Source: Sphingobacteriia bacterium (GTDB lineage Bacteria > Bacteroidota > Bacteroidia > Chitinophagales > Chitinophagaceae). Taken from it: 64,000 bases of DNA. The stretch covers positions 1 through 64,000 of the forward strand of contig CANGCK010000003.1 of the NCBI GenBank assembly GCA_947452295.1, read 5' to 3'. The notes under the pieces are model-generated. The model did not search any database. It was not told the DNA's origin and saw only the letters and a list, made by a program, of their open reading frames with translations. Below are positions 1 through 10,000 of this stretch, one piece after another (positions within the stretch are counted from its first letter, which is position 1; every line of letters begins with the position of its first letter). The position numbers and the translations under genes are program-made.

Positions 1-597
1 CCTTCTGCCATTACTAAAACTCTCATCAATATCTGCAGTATAACCAGCTTTAGCCATTTTCTGAACAACTTTTTCAAACATTCGCCTTAATTCATTTCTT
101 CGTTTAAAAAGGCTCATCCTTATTTTCTGCAGTTCATCTGAGGCATTGTCTTTTACAACACCGGCATCATCCATCACTTCGTTAATCATTTCCACAATTA
201 ACTTCTCATAATAACTATCTATAATCACATTGCATAAAGCCGGGAATGACAATCTACGTTCATTGTCAAACCACCTGAAAATATTACCAACACTTTCTGT
301 AAGCTTTTTAATTTGCATCCATTGCTCTCCAACAATTAATGCACCTGGTATAGATAATAATTTTATGTCTTTACTAATATTAATCGTAAAATCTATTGGA
401 AAATATTGCTGTTGTAAGAGGATCATCTTAAACTCATGACTTTGTTTCAAATCACGATCAATGAAATCTTTTCGAGTATGGATTCGTAATTGAGCAGCCT
501 TCTGTCTTGAATAATCGGTATTGCACTGATCAATCAATAAGTTACGAATTTTATCGAATTCAAGTTGAGTTAAAGCAGATTCCGGGTATAAACGCAT
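1..597 (-). CDS. mutS2: Endonuclease MutS2, N-terminal part (cut by window edge)
   Basis: The minus strand is open from an ATG at 595-597 to the left edge, giving 199 residues with no stop; the rest of the gene lies outside the window. The translation opens MRLYPESALTQLEFDKIR and later has GNIFRWFDNE, a YEKLIVEMINEV helix, a GVVKDNASDEL stretch and a final SNGRR. These match the N-terminal domain of MutS2, the MutS homologue of about 780 residues that has an ATPase and a C-terminal Smr nuclease domain and acts in recombination control or ribosome rescue. The ATPase and Smr parts cannot be seen here. A Bacteroidota-type promoter element lies 22 nt upstream. Identification is from the pattern of conserved N-terminal segments. 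Confidence 0.85.
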   Translation of the reverse strand, partial: MRLYPESALTQLEFDKIRNLLIDQCNTDYSRQKAAQLRIHTRKDFIDRDLKQSHEFKMILLQQQYFPIDFTINISKDIKLLSIPGALIVGEQWMQIKKLTESVGNIFRWFDNERRLSFPALCNVIIDSYYEKLIVEMINEVMDDAGVVKDNASDELQKIRMSLFKRRNELRRMFEKVVQKMAKAGYTADIDESFSNGRR

Positions 598-619
598 GTA
601 GTGTCTTCAATTAAAGCAG

Positions 620-627
620 CAAAGGTA
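620..627 (-). promoter_or_regulatory. Candidate -7 element for mutS2
   Basis: On the minus strand the sequence reads TACCTTTG, a perfect TAnnTTTG, the -7 element recognised by the Bacteroidota primary sigma factor. It lies 22 nt before the mutS2 ATG. No convincing TTG is seen at the usual -33 distance. Confidence 0.5.
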
Positions 628-749
628 AGGGCTAACTTTAAAAGTAGCAGATTGATTGTAGTTGAAAAAAGCAGGTCAAGAATGAAGATGGCCAAATTAA
701 ACAATTTTAGTTTGTAGGTGTTAATTCAAATAAGCACAAATAGATTATT

Positions 750-1418
750 ATGAATAATTGTGGGTTATTATTGGTTTTATTGACTTTAACATGTAGTTCT
801 TGTAAAGGGAATAAATCAACCAACCAACAGCAAAATATACAGGTAAACATGAATTCGCAATCAATTCCCAATAACATCCATACAGATACAGCAACTTTTG
901 GAGAAGGTTGTTTTTGGTGTACAGAAGCCTTTTTTCAAAGATTAGAAGGCGTATTACAAGTAGTTAGCGGATATGGGGGTGGTTTTATTGAAAACCCTAC
1001 TTATGAGCAGGTTTGCGATAAAAATACCGGACATGTTGAGTTATGCCGCATTATTTATGACCCATCAAAAATAAGTTATGATGAACTGTTAGAAGTTTTC
1101 TGGAAAACACATAATCCAACTACAATAGATCAACAAGGAAATGATGTTGGTCCGCAATATAAAAGTGTTGTTTATTACCACAATGAAGAGCAAAAAAATA
1201 AAGCAATTCAATACAAAGATGCATTAAACAAAAGTGGCGCATGGGACAACCCAATTGTTACTTTAGTTGAAGCATTTAAAAATTTTTATCCTGCAGAAAA
1301 TTATCATCAAAACTATTACAATTCAAATCAAACACAAGGCTATTGTAGGTTTGTTATTCAACCAAAGTTAGAAAAATTCGAAAAAGTATTTAAAACTAAG
1401 CTTAAGCATACTAATTAA
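750..1418 (+). CDS. msrA: Peptide-methionine (S)-S-oxide reductase MsrA, lipoprotein form
   Basis: This 222-residue enzyme reduces methionine-S-sulfoxide in proteins. The catalytic motif GEGCFWC is at residues 51-57, with Cys54 as the expected nucleophile, and a late QGYCRFVI segment probably supplies the resolving cysteine. The N-terminus is a hydrophobic signal of about 14 residues followed by TCSSCKG, a type II (lipoprotein) signal, then a Gln/Asn-rich linker to residue 45. The protein is therefore probably exported and membrane-anchored, repairing envelope proteins. Its stop overlaps by 4 nt the stop of the convergent binding-protein gene. A stand-alone MsrA without a fused MsrB is usual in this group. 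Confidence 0.95.
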   Translation: MNNCGLLLVLLTLTCSSCKGNKSTNQQQNIQVNMNSQSIPNNIHTDTATFGEGCFWCTEAFFQRLEGVLQVVSGYGGGFIENPTYEQVCDKNTGHVELCRIIYDPSKISYDELLEVFWKTHNPTTIDQQGNDVGPQYKSVVYYHNEEQKNKAIQYKDALNKSGAWDNPIVTLVEAFKNFYPAENYHQNYYNSNQTQGYCRFVIQPKLEKFEKVFKTKLKHTN

Positions 1419-3046
1419 TAAATAGTACACTTTCGAAGTTCTAGTATATTCAAAGCGTTGGGAGAAAACCCTTTAATATTTGATTGAACTAAATGAATAG
1501 CCATATCGTACCACAATGGTAATATAGGCGCATCATCAATCACCAATTGATCCATTTTTCTGTACAAGTCATACCGAATAGAATCATTGGTTTCTTGTAA
1601 CGCTCTCTCATACAACACATCGAAAGCAATATTTTTATACCTTGTATAGTTGGGCGGAGCTGGATTTTTGCTGTAAAACATGGTCATATAATTTTCTGCA
1701 TCAGGATAATCTGCAATCCAACTTGCCCTAAAAAAAAGTGCTTGTGATTTTGCTGTTTGTTCTAATAACAAACTTTTTTGTACTACTTCTACTTGAACTT
1801 TTATACCTACTTCCTCCATTTGGCGGGCTATAAAGCTGGCTATATCTGCATAGATTGATACAGTTAATAATTTTATTGGAACTTGATTATCTAAATATCC
1901 GCATGACTTTAACAATTCCCTAGATTTGGCAGGATTGTAATGATACCCTTTCACCAATTCTGTATTTCTAGATGGTAATCCACCCGGAACAAAACCAGCT
2001 TCTGCTGGAATACCAATTGAATTACGCATATACATCATTAATTGTGGGCGATTAATGGCATAATTCATTGCTTGTCGGACTGCCTTTATTTTAGTTGGAG
2101 ATGTTCTTACCAATTCATTATTGGTATCTACCAAAATACCCATGTATTCTGTGTTTAAATAGGGATGCTTTTTCATTTGAAGTTTTGAAGTCCATTCTTT
2201 TCTCAAGTCTCCTTTTTTGGTCAATAGCTCATCTTTAAAAGAAGGGTCAATATCATTCACAAAACTTAATTTACCTTGCCTAAACTGTAAAAACTCGGTA
2301 GCTTTATTGTCATAAAAACTCACTTTTATGGCATCAATATAAGGCAGCCTTTGCCCTTTTTCGTCTTTTTCCCAATATTGGTCATTTTTATGTAAGATCA
2401 TCGACTCGCCTTCATCCCATGAAACCAATGTAAATGGACCAGTTCCGCAAGGATTATTCCTAAAATCTTTTCCGAAATGTTCTACTATCTCATGGGGTAC
2501 AATACTACAATATTGCATACTCAATATGCCTAAAATTGGTTGAAATGGAGCAACTAATTTTAACTCGAATGTACTGTCATTCAATGCTTTAAAACCATTT
2601 ACTTCAATTCTATTGTTAAATATCCAAGCTCCACTACTTGCCACTTTTTTGTCTTGTATTCTATTTAAACTATACACCACATCCGCCGCAACCAATTTTC
2701 TTCCCCGTCCATTTTTGAACAATGGATTATTGTGAAAATATATACCCTCTTTTAAATGAAAGGTATATGTTCTTCTATCTGCACTAACTTCCCAGCTTTT
2801 CGCAACTGAAGGAACAATATTGAGGTTACTATCAATTTCAACTAACGTATTATAGAGTTGATGAACAGCCCACATGATTGATTGATTTTTGGCAAATGCC
2901 GGATCTAATGTGGCTATTCCTGTAGATTCGTTATAAGAAAAAACCTTTTTATTGTTGGACCTAATATCATTACATGAGATAAAAAAAATGGCAAAAACCA
3001 ACCCTAAAATGGCGCTTTTCGCAAAAAAAATACTTGTTTTTTTCAT
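1415..3046 (-). CDS. ABC transporter substrate-binding lipoprotein, family 5 (peptide/opine/nickel type)
   Basis: The product is a 543-residue periplasmic-type binding protein of the SBP_bac_5 family. I place the start at the ATG at 3044-3046, because it gives a clean lipoprotein signal (MKKTSIFF...FFISC, lipid Cys25); a longer reading to 3109 would run into the divergent aminopeptidase gene. Family features include an early TLDPAFA segment, the region around SWEVSADRRTYTFHLKEGI, a FRNNPCGTGPF segment and the RASWIADYPDAENYM stretch near the C-terminus. Such proteins usually deliver oligopeptides to Dpp/Opp permeases, but no permease or ATPase gene is nearby. The ligand is unknown. Confidence 0.88.
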   Translation of the reverse strand: MKKTSIFFAKSAILGLVFAIFFISCNDIRSNNKKVFSYNESTGIATLDPAFAKNQSIMWAVHQLYNTLVEIDSNLNIVPSVAKSWEVSADRRTYTFHLKEGIYFHNNPLFKNGRGRKLVAADVVYSLNRIQDKKVASSGAWIFNNRIEVNGFKALNDSTFELKLVAPFQPILGILSMQYCSIVPHEIVEHFGKDFRNNPCGTGPFTLVSWDEGESMILHKNDQYWEKDEKGQRLPYIDAIKVSFYDNKATEFLQFRQGKLSFVNDIDPSFKDELLTKKGDLRKEWTSKLQMKKHPYLNTEYMGILVDTNNELVRTSPTKIKAVRQAMNYAINRPQLMMYMRNSIGIPAEAGFVPGGLPSRNTELVKGYHYNPAKSRELLKSCGYLDNQVPIKLLTVSIYADIASFIARQMEEVGIKVQVEVVQKSLLLEQTAKSQALFFRASWIADYPDAENYMTMFYSKNPAPPNYTRYKNIAFDVLYERALQETNDSIRYDLYRKMDQLVIDDAPILPLWYDMAIHLVQSNIKGFSPNALNILELRKCTIY

Positions 3047-3087
3047 AGCTTGTACTAACATGGTTTCGAATATCCTACTTTTAATGC

Positions 3088-4794
3088 ATGAATACAAAAA
3101 GACTACCATTATTGTCGATATTTTTTATATTTTCTCTATATACAATCGCCCAAAGTGTATCTGAAAAACCTTTTTCTAAGTCCGACACATTAAGAGGAAC
3201 CATTACACCCGAAAGGGCTTGGTGGGATTTATTGCATTATGCTATTTATATCCAACCCAATATCCCGCAAAAAAGTGTTGAAGGCAATGTGGCTATACAA
3301 TTCAAAGCTATACAACCAGGAAAAATACTACAAATTGATTTGCAGCAGCCACTTATAATTGACAGTGTTTTAGAGGTTGGTAATAAACAGCAATTTAATT
3401 CACTGTCTTTTAAAAGAACCGGAAATATTGCATTAATTAATTTTAATCACACCATTGTTACAGGGAAAAAAGCTACTATCATTGTTTATTACCATGGAAA
3501 ACCACGAGAGGCAGTTAGACCTCCTTGGGATGGCGGGGTAAGTTGGAAAAATGACCAACAAGGCAACCCTTTTGTAGCCACTTCTTGTCAGGGTTTAGGT
3601 GCAAGTGTTTGGTGGCCTTGTAAAGACCACCAAGCTGATGAGCCCAATGATGGTTTATCTATTTCTGTAAGAATACCGGACACTTTGGTGGAAGTATCAA
3701 ATGGTCAACTTAAAAAAGTAATTACACATACTGATCATACTAAAACTTGGACATGGGAAGTAAAAAATCCTATTAACAACTATGGAGTGAGTATGAATAT
3801 TGGGAAATACGAACGCATTAAAGATACTTTTAACGGAGAAGCCGGCGTATTAAATCTCAACTATTATATATTATCTGCCCATAAAGACAGTGCGTTACAA
3901 CAGTTAAAACAGATAAAGCAAATGCTATCCTGTTTTGAATACTGGATGGGAAAATATCCATTTTATGAAGATGGATATAAATTGGTTGAAGTGCCCTACC
4001 TTGGCATGGAACACCAAAGCAATGTGGCCTATGGAAATAAATTTAAAAATGGTTATTTAGGAAGAGATTTATCGGGAACCGGATGGGGATTAAACTGGGA
4101 TTTTATTATTATTCATGAAAGTGGTCATGAATGGTTTGGCAATAATATTACCTCTAAAGACATTGCTGATATGTGGATTCATGAAGGATTTACGAATTAC
4201 ACCGAAACATTATTTACGCAATGGTTAAATGGCAAAGAAGCTGCAAATGAATATAATTATGGTAGCAGAAAAAATATTTTAAATGATAAGCCAATCATAG
4301 CGCCGTTTGGTGTGAACGCTATGGGAAGTGGTGATATGTATAGTAAGGCCTCAGCAATGATACATAGTATAAGAATGGGAATGAATGATGATATACAATT
4401 TAGAAAGTTGCTTAGAGCAATGAATAGTAACTTTTACCACAAAACTGTTACAACTGAAGATGTTGAACAATTAATTAGTAAGTATACTGGCTACCCTGTT
4501 AAACAGATCTTTAATCAATATTTACGCAACACAACAATTCCTATTTTAGAATACTATTTAGCTGCAGATAAAAAAATGTTGAATTATAGGTATACCAATG
4601 CCATTGATGGTTTTAATATGCCATTAATCATTGCTTGCGGTAATACATTCAAGAAAATAGTCCCCAAAAACAATGAATGGCAACAATTGCAATTAACAAT
4701 AGAAGAAGCAACTGCATTGCAAATTAGCAATATTGAAAAATATTTCTATCTTCAATTGAAAGAGCGCAAAGAATTAGTGATTAAAGCATATTAA
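3088..4794 (+). CDS. M1 family zinc aminopeptidase, secreted
   Basis: The 568-residue product starts with a signal peptide (MNTKRLPLLSIFFIFSLYTIAQ). The zinc site is complete: HESGH at residues 343-347, followed after exactly 18 residues by Glu366 in WIHEGF. The exopeptidase motif appears as YLGMEHQS upstream (the family's GAMEN-like position). An N-terminal beta domain (about 40-240) precedes the thermolysin-like catalytic domain. The length fits bacterial M1 enzymes without the large C-terminal helical domain. It probably trims N-terminal residues from peptides in the periplasm. The start lies 41 nt from the divergent binding-protein start, and the flippase follows after only 6 nt, so the two may be co-transcribed. 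Confidence 0.93.
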   Translation: MNTKRLPLLSIFFIFSLYTIAQSVSEKPFSKSDTLRGTITPERAWWDLLHYAIYIQPNIPQKSVEGNVAIQFKAIQPGKILQIDLQQPLIIDSVLEVGNKQQFNSLSFKRTGNIALINFNHTIVTGKKATIIVYYHGKPREAVRPPWDGGVSWKNDQQGNPFVATSCQGLGASVWWPCKDHQADEPNDGLSISVRIPDTLVEVSNGQLKKVITHTDHTKTWTWEVKNPINNYGVSMNIGKYERIKDTFNGEAGVLNLNYYILSAHKDSALQQLKQIKQMLSCFEYWMGKYPFYEDGYKLVEVPYLGMEHQSNVAYGNKFKNGYLGRDLSGTGWGLNWDFIIIHESGHEWFGNNITSKDIADMWIHEGFTNYTETLFTQWLNGKEAANEYNYGSRKNILNDKPIIAPFGVNAMGSGDMYSKASAMIHSIRMGMNDDIQFRKLLRAMNSNFYHKTVTTEDVEQLISKYTGYPVKQIFNQYLRNTTIPILEYYLAADKKMLNYRYTNAIDGFNMPLIIACGNTFKKIVPKNNEWQQLQLTIEEATALQISNIEKYFYLQLKERKELVIKAY

Positions 4795-4800
4795 GCAAGC

Positions 4801-6288
4801 ATGGGATCTATAAGAAAACAAACCATCATTTCTAGTTTACTGGTTTATGTAGGCTTTATTATTGGGGCTATTAACACCTATTTTTACACAAAAAATGGAT
4901 CATTTACACCCGAACAATATGCCCTTACCCGCATATTTTTTGATTTCGCACAAAACATGACTGCTTTTGGTGCTTTAGGTGTAATTCCTGTGATTTATAA
5001 ATTTTATCCTTATTACAAAGACAATTTAGAGAAACATAAAATCGATTTAATGACATGGGGTATGCTAGCCTCATTAATTGGTTTTTTATTGATTTTACTC
5101 TTAGGCTTGTATTTTCAGCCAATCTTTGTACATCAATTCACAGAGAAGTCTAAACTAATTCTCGATTATTATTATTGGATGTTTCCCTTTGCGCTTGGGA
5201 TGTTGTTATTTAGCACCTTAGAAGGGTTTGCCTGGGCACTTCAAAAAACAGTGGTGACTAATTTTCTAAGAGAAACCTTCCTGCGCATTATTACAAGTAT
5301 CATCATTGTATTGTATTATTTCAAAATAATATCCTTCGATAGATTTGTTCAAATCTTTGCATGTCTTTATTTATTGGTGTTTTTAGTGATGTTAATCTTC
5401 CTTTTAAATACAGGAGAACTTCATTTCCCTTCTGTTATTAGTAGAGTCACTAAGAAATTCTGGAAGAAAATGTTAAGTATGCAAATACTTATATATTGTG
5501 GCACCCTTATAGCATCTATTGCGGCAACTATCGATAGTTTTATCATTGCAAAGTTTCAGGGCTTGGTGGTGGTGGGTGTTTTTGTATTTGCACAATATGC
5601 AGCGAACCTTGTACAAGTTCCACAACGAAGTATCCAAGCCATTTCTGCAGGAGTATTATCGAGAGCATGGAAAGACAAAAACTATCAAGAAATTTCAAGA
5701 ATATATAAAAGGTCTTGCATTAATTTAATGCTCATTGCATTGTTCATATTTGGGAATCTTTGGCTCAATGTTCATCAAGGAATCCAGGTTTTACACATTC
5801 AAAAAGAATATGAAACAGGTCTTGGAGTAATATTTATATTAGGTTTGGTTCGAATTATTGATGCGGCCACCGGTTTAAATGGAATGGTAATTGCCACTTC
5901 AACTTTTTGGCGATTTGAATTTTTCAGCGGTGTTATACTATTGGCACTGCGGTTACCCCTTACCTATTATTTAATAAAAAACTATGGTATTTTAGGATCT
6001 GCAGTGGCCGAGTTGGTATCTTATAGCTGTTATAATTTAATACGATTTGAATTTCTTAGACGAAAATTCAATATGCAACCATTTGATGGCAAAACTGTAC
6101 TTGCATTATTAGTAACCGGATTTGCCTATTTTACTGCGTTTTATGTATTTAATAACATAGAGGGTTTTGTGGGAATTACAATACGTACGATAACTTTTTC
6201 CGGAATAATGGTCGCTGGTATATTTGCATTGCAATTAACACCCGATGCATTACAATTGTATCATAATTTTAAAAAGAGATTTGAATAG
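4801..6288 (+). CDS. Polysaccharide (O-antigen/teichoic-type) flippase of the MOP superfamily
   Basis: The 495-residue product is an integral membrane protein with about 12-14 hydrophobic segments and few soluble stretches. It begins MGSIRKQTIISSLLVYVGFIIGAINTY, the typical first helix of Wzx-like lipopolysaccharide flippases, and the pattern of helices and basic loops fits the polysaccharide biosynthesis export family. Such proteins flip lipid-linked glycans across the inner membrane. No glycosyltransferases are adjacent, so the substrate is unknown; lipid-linked O-unit or exopolysaccharide repeat is the usual role. It follows the aminopeptidase by 6 nt and ends 9 nt before the convergent NlpC/P60 gene. 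Confidence 0.82.
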   Translation: MGSIRKQTIISSLLVYVGFIIGAINTYFYTKNGSFTPEQYALTRIFFDFAQNMTAFGALGVIPVIYKFYPYYKDNLEKHKIDLMTWGMLASLIGFLLILLLGLYFQPIFVHQFTEKSKLILDYYYWMFPFALGMLLFSTLEGFAWALQKTVVTNFLRETFLRIITSIIIVLYYFKIISFDRFVQIFACLYLLVFLVMLIFLLNTGELHFPSVISRVTKKFWKKMLSMQILIYCGTLIASIAATIDSFIIAKFQGLVVVGVFVFAQYAANLVQVPQRSIQAISAGVLSRAWKDKNYQEISRIYKRSCINLMLIALFIFGNLWLNVHQGIQVLHIQKEYETGLGVIFILGLVRIIDAATGLNGMVIATSTFWRFEFFSGVILLALRLPLTYYLIKNYGILGSAVAELVSYSCYNLIRFEFLRRKFNMQPFDGKTVLALLVTGFAYFTAFYVFNNIEGFVGITIRTITFSGIMVAGIFALQLTPDALQLYHNFKKRFE

Positions 6289-6297
6289 CGTAGGATT

Positions 6298-7005
6298 CTA
6301 TTGACTGATTCTTCCACCGCCTCTAAATTTGGGATTCCAATATTTATCATTTAAATCAGTTATGGTCACACCAACTGAAGTAGATGCATGTACAAATTTA
6401 TTGTTCTGCAAGTATATGCCTACATGTGAAATAGATTTATAACTATGGCCAAAAAATACCAAATCTCCTTCTCGTAAATCTTCTTGTTCAATTCTTTGTG
6501 ATTGATTGTATTGTTCCTGAGCGGTTCTTAAGATGTTTACATTATATACATCCTTCATCATCATATGCGTAAAACCAGAACAATCAATACATGTTTCACC
6601 ATTTCCTCCAATACAATATTTTGTGCCCCACCATTTATCGATCTGTTCTAACAACATAATATTTACCAATTGTGTAACCGGCACATTGATGATAGGAGAA
6701 TATTTTAATTGTAATAAGTTGGCTCTTTCAATATCTCCACTAATAATCGGCGTATTACTCCTCCCATTCAACTCCAAATTTTTATTCGGTGAAGCAGATG
6801 TGATACTGCTTGTTTTTTGTTTGGTAGTTGTAACAGTTCCAAGGGTAACTTGAATGCCATTGATAAATTCTCTTTTTTCTGTACCGTATTTTTTCACAAC
6901 TACTTCTGAACCACTATTATCACGATTGGTTATATTCCTTACCGATTTACAACTGGTAAAAAGAATAAAGCTTACAAGAATCGTTATATAAAAATTCAAT
7001 TTCAT
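6298..7005 (-). CDS. NlpC/P60 (C40) peptidoglycan endopeptidase lipoprotein
   Basis: The 235-residue protein has a lipoprotein signal (LFTSCK, lipid Cys19) and a C-terminal NlpC/P60 domain from about residue 112. The likely catalytic Cys142 sits in IDCSGF and His194 in SHVGIYL; His206 in VHAS may be the third polar residue. This family cuts D-Glu-gamma-mDAP-type bonds in wall peptides. Between residues 20 and 110 there is a low-complexity spacer without a recognisable SH3 domain, so targeting is presumably by the lipid anchor. It lies between a convergent flippase and the divergent dnaE. Confidence 0.9.
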   Translation of the reverse strand: MKLNFYITILVSFILFTSCKSVRNITNRDNSGSEVVVKKYGTEKREFINGIQVTLGTVTTTKQKTSSITSASPNKNLELNGRSNTPIISGDIERANLLQLKYSPIINVPVTQLVNIMLLEQIDKWWGTKYCIGGNGETCIDCSGFTHMMMKDVYNVNILRTAQEQYNQSQRIEQEDLREGDLVFFGHSYKSISHVGIYLQNNKFVHASTSVGVTITDLNDKYWNPKFRGGGRISQ

Positions 7006-7051
7006 ATGTTATGCAAAATAGTCACTTTGCGTGAATGTGGAAAATTGATTC

Positions 7052-7082
7052 TTTGAAGAAGAATGACAAAGTCCGACTTTTG
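7052..7082 (+). promoter_or_regulatory. Candidate dnaE promoter
   Basis: TTTG at 7052-7055 is followed after 19 nt by GACTTTTG at 7075-7082. This matches the Bacteroidota layout TTTG-N19-21-TAnnTTTG except for one base. It would put the transcript start almost at the dnaE ATG (7091), giving a nearly leaderless mRNA. Confidence 0.3.
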
Positions 7083-7090
7083 TACAATAT

Positions 7091-10000
7091 ATGTCTAATT
7101 TTTCCCATTTACACGTTCATACGCAGTACTCTCTCTTAGATGGAGCGGCTTCTATTGGAGATTTATACAATAAAGCGGCCGATAATAATATGCCAGCGAT
7201 TGCTATCACAGACCATGGTAATATGTTTGGTGCTTTTGAGTTTGTGAGCCAAGCCTGGAAAAAAACTAAAGTAGTGGGCACCGACGAATTTGGCAAAGAC
7301 ATTCTGGAGCCGGTGGTAAAACCTATTGTAGGCTGCGAGTTTTATGTAGTAAAAGATCGGCACATTAAATCTTTCAGTAAAGAGTTGAAAGACGAAAGAT
7401 TTCACCAAGTATTACTTGCCAAAAACAAAATTGGCTACCAAAATTTAGTGAAATTAACTTCATTGGGATATATAGAAGGGATGTATAGCAAGTATCCAAG
7501 AATTGACAAAGAGCTTATTGAAAAATACCATGAAGGGATTATTGCAACAACTTGTTGTATTGGCGCCTATGTACCTCAAACCATATTAAAATACGGCGAA
7601 GAAAAGGCTGAGCAAGAACTAAAATGGTGGATCAATTTATTTGGAGATGATTACTACATCGAATTACAGCGCCACGAAATTAAAGAGCAAGAAATCATCA
7701 ATCAAACGCTTCTTAAATTTTCAAAAAAATACAATATTCCAGTAATTGCCACCAATGACAGCCATTATGTAGAACAAGATGATGCCAATGCGCATGACAT
7801 ATTACTCTGTATCAATACCGGTGAAAAACAAAGTACACCAGGGTTTGATGATTTTGTGAATGATGAAGTTCAAATTAAAAATAGACGTTTTAAATTTCCC
7901 AATAACCAATTTTATTTTAAAACGCCGGAAGAGATGCAAAAACTCTTCCACGATATTCCGGAATCTCTGGATAATACCAATTTAATTGTAGACAAGGTTG
8001 AAGTGCTGAACCTAAAAAAAGATATACTTTTACCTGCATTCCCTATCCCTCCCTCCTTTCAGGTTCACAATGATTCGAACATGAACCAATGGGAGTTTTT
8101 AAAACACCTGACTTATGAAGGTGCGCATAAAAGATACAACGACCTAACTCCGGCTATTCAAGAACGAATTGATTTTGAGTTATTTACCATCCGCACCATG
8201 GGCTTTGCCGGATATTTCTTAATCGTTAGCGATTTTATTAAAGCGGGTAGAGATATGGGGGTATTTGTAGGCCCTGGTCGTGGTTCAGCTGCAGGTAGCG
8301 TTGTGGCTTATTGTATAGGAATAACCAACATCGATCCTATTAAATACAATTTACTTTTTGAGCGTTTCCTCAATCCAGATAGAAAGAGCATGCCCGATAT
8401 TGATACCGATTTTGATGATGAAGGCCGGCAAAAAGTAATCGATTATGTAGTTGATAAGTACGGAAAAAGTCAAGTTGCTCAAATTATTACCTATGGTACC
8501 ATGGCCGCTAAAATGAGTATCAAAGATGTTGCTCGCGTAATGGACCTACCGCTTGCAGAAAGTAATATGCTGGCAAAATTGGTTCCCGATAAACCAGGTA
8601 CCGTATTAGGAAGAGTATTAAAAGCCCCTATTACTATAAAGGAAGGGCCTAAATCATTGGAAGAAAAAGAAGGCTATCAACAAGAAGATATTGATAATAT
8701 TAAGAAAATTAGAGAAATTTATAGAGGAGCCGACATCAGAGCGCAAGTTTTGAAAGAAGCTGAAAGACTAGAAGGTTCTGTTAGAAATACGGGAATTCAT
8801 GCAGCGGGTATTATTATTGCTCCTTGCGATTTAACAGATTTAATTCCTGTAGCAACTGCAAAAGATTCTGATTTATGGGTAACACAAATTGAAGGTAGTA
8901 TAATTGAAGATGCTGGTGTTATTAAAATGGACTTTTTAGGACTTAAAACCTTATCTATATTAAAAACAGCACTGGAACTGATAAAGCAAAACCATGGCGT
9001 TAGTATTGATTTAGATTACCTTCCATTAGATGATGAAAAAGCCTTTCAATTGTACCAAAAAGGGGAAACCAATGGCACTTTTCAGTTTGAAAGTGTAGGT
9101 ATGCAAAAATACCTGAGAGAGCTAAAACCCGATAAGTTCGACGACTTAATTGCAATGAATGCGCTTTATCGCCCTGGACCAATTGCATATATTCCCAACT
9201 TTATTGATAGAAAGCATGGAAAAGAAGCCATTAGTTACGATCTGGCAGATATGGAAGAATATCTAGCAGATACCTATGGAATTACAGTTTATCAAGAACA
9301 GGTAATGTTGCTTTCGCAAAAAATTGGTGGATTCAGTAAAGGGGATGCAGATGTATTAAGAAAAGCAATGGGTAAAAAGGATCGAAAAACCCTCGACAAA
9401 ATGAAAAGTAAATTTGTTGATGGTGCTATTGCAAAAGGTCATGCTCCTGAAAAATTAGAAAAAATATGGACAGACTGGGAAGCCTTTGCCCAGTATGCGT
9501 TCAATAAATCACACTCCACTTGTTATGCTTTTGTAGCGTATCAAACAGCGTATTTAAAAGCGCATTACCCCGGTGAATACATGTCGGCAGTGTTGAATCA
9601 CCAAGGCAATATCGAAAAAATCACCTTCTTCATGGAAGAGTGTAAAAGAATGGGGATTAAGGTATTAGGTCCAGATATCAATGAATCGCTCAAAGGATTT
9701 GCAGTAAATAAAAAAGGGGAAATACGTTTTGGTTTGGGCGGATTGAAAGGTGTGGGTGAAATGGCTATTGAAACCATCATCTCCGAAAGAAATAAAAATG
9801 GCGCTTATGAAGATATTTTTGACTTTGTAAAAAGGGTATTACAAAAAAGTGTTAACAAAAAATCATTGGAAAGCTTAGCTTATTCGGGCGCATTCGACTG
9901 CTTCCCTACATATCATAGGGCTCAATACTTTACATTGATTGAAGGAGAAAGAGTTACCGGACTAGAAAAAATTGTAGCTTATGGCCAGCAACAACAGTCG

